DNA of 64,000 bases from Ginsengibacter hankyongi. Lineage in GTDB: Bacteria > Bacteroidota > Bacteroidia > Chitinophagales > Chitinophagaceae. Shown here piece by piece: positions 63,405 to 64,000 of the stretch. Where the stretch lies: the NCBI RefSeq assembly GCF_008710285.1, contig NZ_VYQF01000001.1, positions 682,001 to 746,000 on the forward strand, written 5' to 3'. Position 1 is the first letter of the stretch. Each line of letters opens with the position of its first letter. A program made the translations under genes and the position numbers. The notes below the pieces were generated by a model. That model ran no database searches. It worked only from the letters and a program-made list of their open reading frames with translations, and was not told the origin of the DNA.

Positions 63405-63878
63405 ATGCCTACAATATACTTAGAAACCAAAATAAAATCCAACATTCAAATTTGTTTTGACCTGGCCAGGAGTATTGACTTACACCAAATATCAACCGCA
63501 AAAACGAATGAAAAAGCAGTCGATGGCAAAACAAAAGGACTCATAAACCTTGGCGAATATGTTACTTGGCAGGCAAAACATTTTGGAATAAACCAAAGAC
63601 TAACATCAAAGATTACCCGATTTAATGAACCGTTTTACTTTAAAGATGAACAGCAAAAAGGAGCATTTAAATACATTGCTCATGACCATTACTTTGAAAA
63701 ATATGACCAGTATGTAATTATGAAAGATATTTTCAATTTCCAATCACCACTTGGGATGATTGGTAAGTTAGTTGACAAAATACTCCTTTCAAACTACCTA
63801 AAAAGATTACTCATTGAAAGGAACAGTACAATTAAAGAATATGCCGAAACAGAAAAATGGAAATCCATTTTTGAATAA
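63405..63878 (+). CDS. SRPBCC-family protein
   Basis: Small helix-grip protein of 157 aa, START/Bet v 1-like, with a hydrophobic ligand cavity. Visible segments are CFDLARSIDLHQIST, LGEYVTWQAKHFGINQRLTSKI, PFYFKDEQQKGAFKYIAHDHYFEK and DIFNFQSPLGMIGKLVD, as in proteins annotated as cell-division-inhibitor-like SRPBCC. Ligand and role are unknown. Divergent from bshC. The last 122 bases of the window, after this gene, show nothing recognisable. Confidence 0.85.
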   Translation: MPTIYLETKIKSNIQICFDLARSIDLHQISTAKTNEKAVDGKTKGLINLGEYVTWQAKHFGINQRLTSKITRFNEPFYFKDEQQKGAFKYIAHDHYFEKYDQYVIMKDIFNFQSPLGMIGKLVDKILLSNYLKRLLIERNSTIKEYAETEKWKSIFE

Positions 63879-64000
63879 ATACGCATAAAATCGTTCACGC
63901 CTTAATAATTTTCTTTTGGCCTAACACAAAAATTTTTAATAGCTTTAATCTATCAGCTAATTAATATTTCCTTACTTCTAAATCTATTACATTATGTCTT

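Noticed and set aside
1-64000. tRNA, rRNA and known riboswitches
   Set aside because: Reading the intergenic regions by eye, I found no cloverleaf-like or rRNA-like sequence; a covariance-model search would be needed to exclude small RNAs.

Overview
The window is AT-rich chromosomal DNA from a member of the Bacteroidota, most likely a Chitinophagaceae-like soil or freshwater genus. This rests on a type IX secretion (type B) sorting domain, the TAnnTTTG -7 promoter element upstream of many genes, a DUF6266-type protein, tandem MacB/FtsX-type permeases, a PAS/AraC regulator beside an ice-binding-like (DUF3494) protein, a futalosine-type menaquinone gene (mqnA) and bshC. The genus is an inference. 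I saw no rRNA, tRNA, CRISPR array, transposase or phage structural gene.

Layout. (1) 1-3189: end of a surface-polysaccharide locus (glycosyltransferase, GDP-L-fucose synthase, GDP-mannose dehydratase). (2) 3704-11110: three tandem FtsX/MacB-type permeases, each followed directly by a heptamer repeat array. (3) 11601-17372: OmpA-family protein, DUF3494 lipoprotein with Ig-like repeats, and a three-PAS AraC regulator. (4) 17531-25092: an accessory block made of a broken XRE regulator and a tightly overlapping five-gene operon (SIS-HAD fusion, phosphoribosyltransferase-like protein, ORC/CDC6-like ATPase, unknown Rossmann-like protein, PfkB kinase). This operon is the best candidate for an undescribed system. 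(5) 25157-26449: a small secreted protein and a GC-richer DUF6266 protein. (6) 26495-33656: an eight-gene operon for a CDP-linked, probably C-methylated 6-deoxyhexose with two glycosyltransferases. (7) 33727-63878: mostly housekeeping genes (mqnA, purB, prfC, acyl-CoA dehydrogenase, YggS, TonB-like, folC, NUDIX, FKBP, fbp, aspartate kinase, L,D-transpeptidase, hpd, bshC) plus a giant T9SS-exported protein and an RND efflux operon lying between purK and purE.

How the parts work together. The fucose and CDP-sugar genes supply activated sugars for envelope glycans. The OmpA/DUF3494/PAS-AraC trio looks like a sensory regulator with its surface targets. The five-gene operon joins nucleotide/sugar-phosphate chemistry (PRTase, SIS isomerase-like, HAD phosphatase, sugar kinase) to a P-loop ATPase and a possible ligand sensor, suggesting a small-molecule signalling or conflict module; this is inference.

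Two families of short tandem repeats run through the window: 7-bp units that start at or just after stop codons, always in one orientation relative to the gene, and 9-bp units around 44.3-49.8 kb. Both have also entered the yggS coding sequence in frame.
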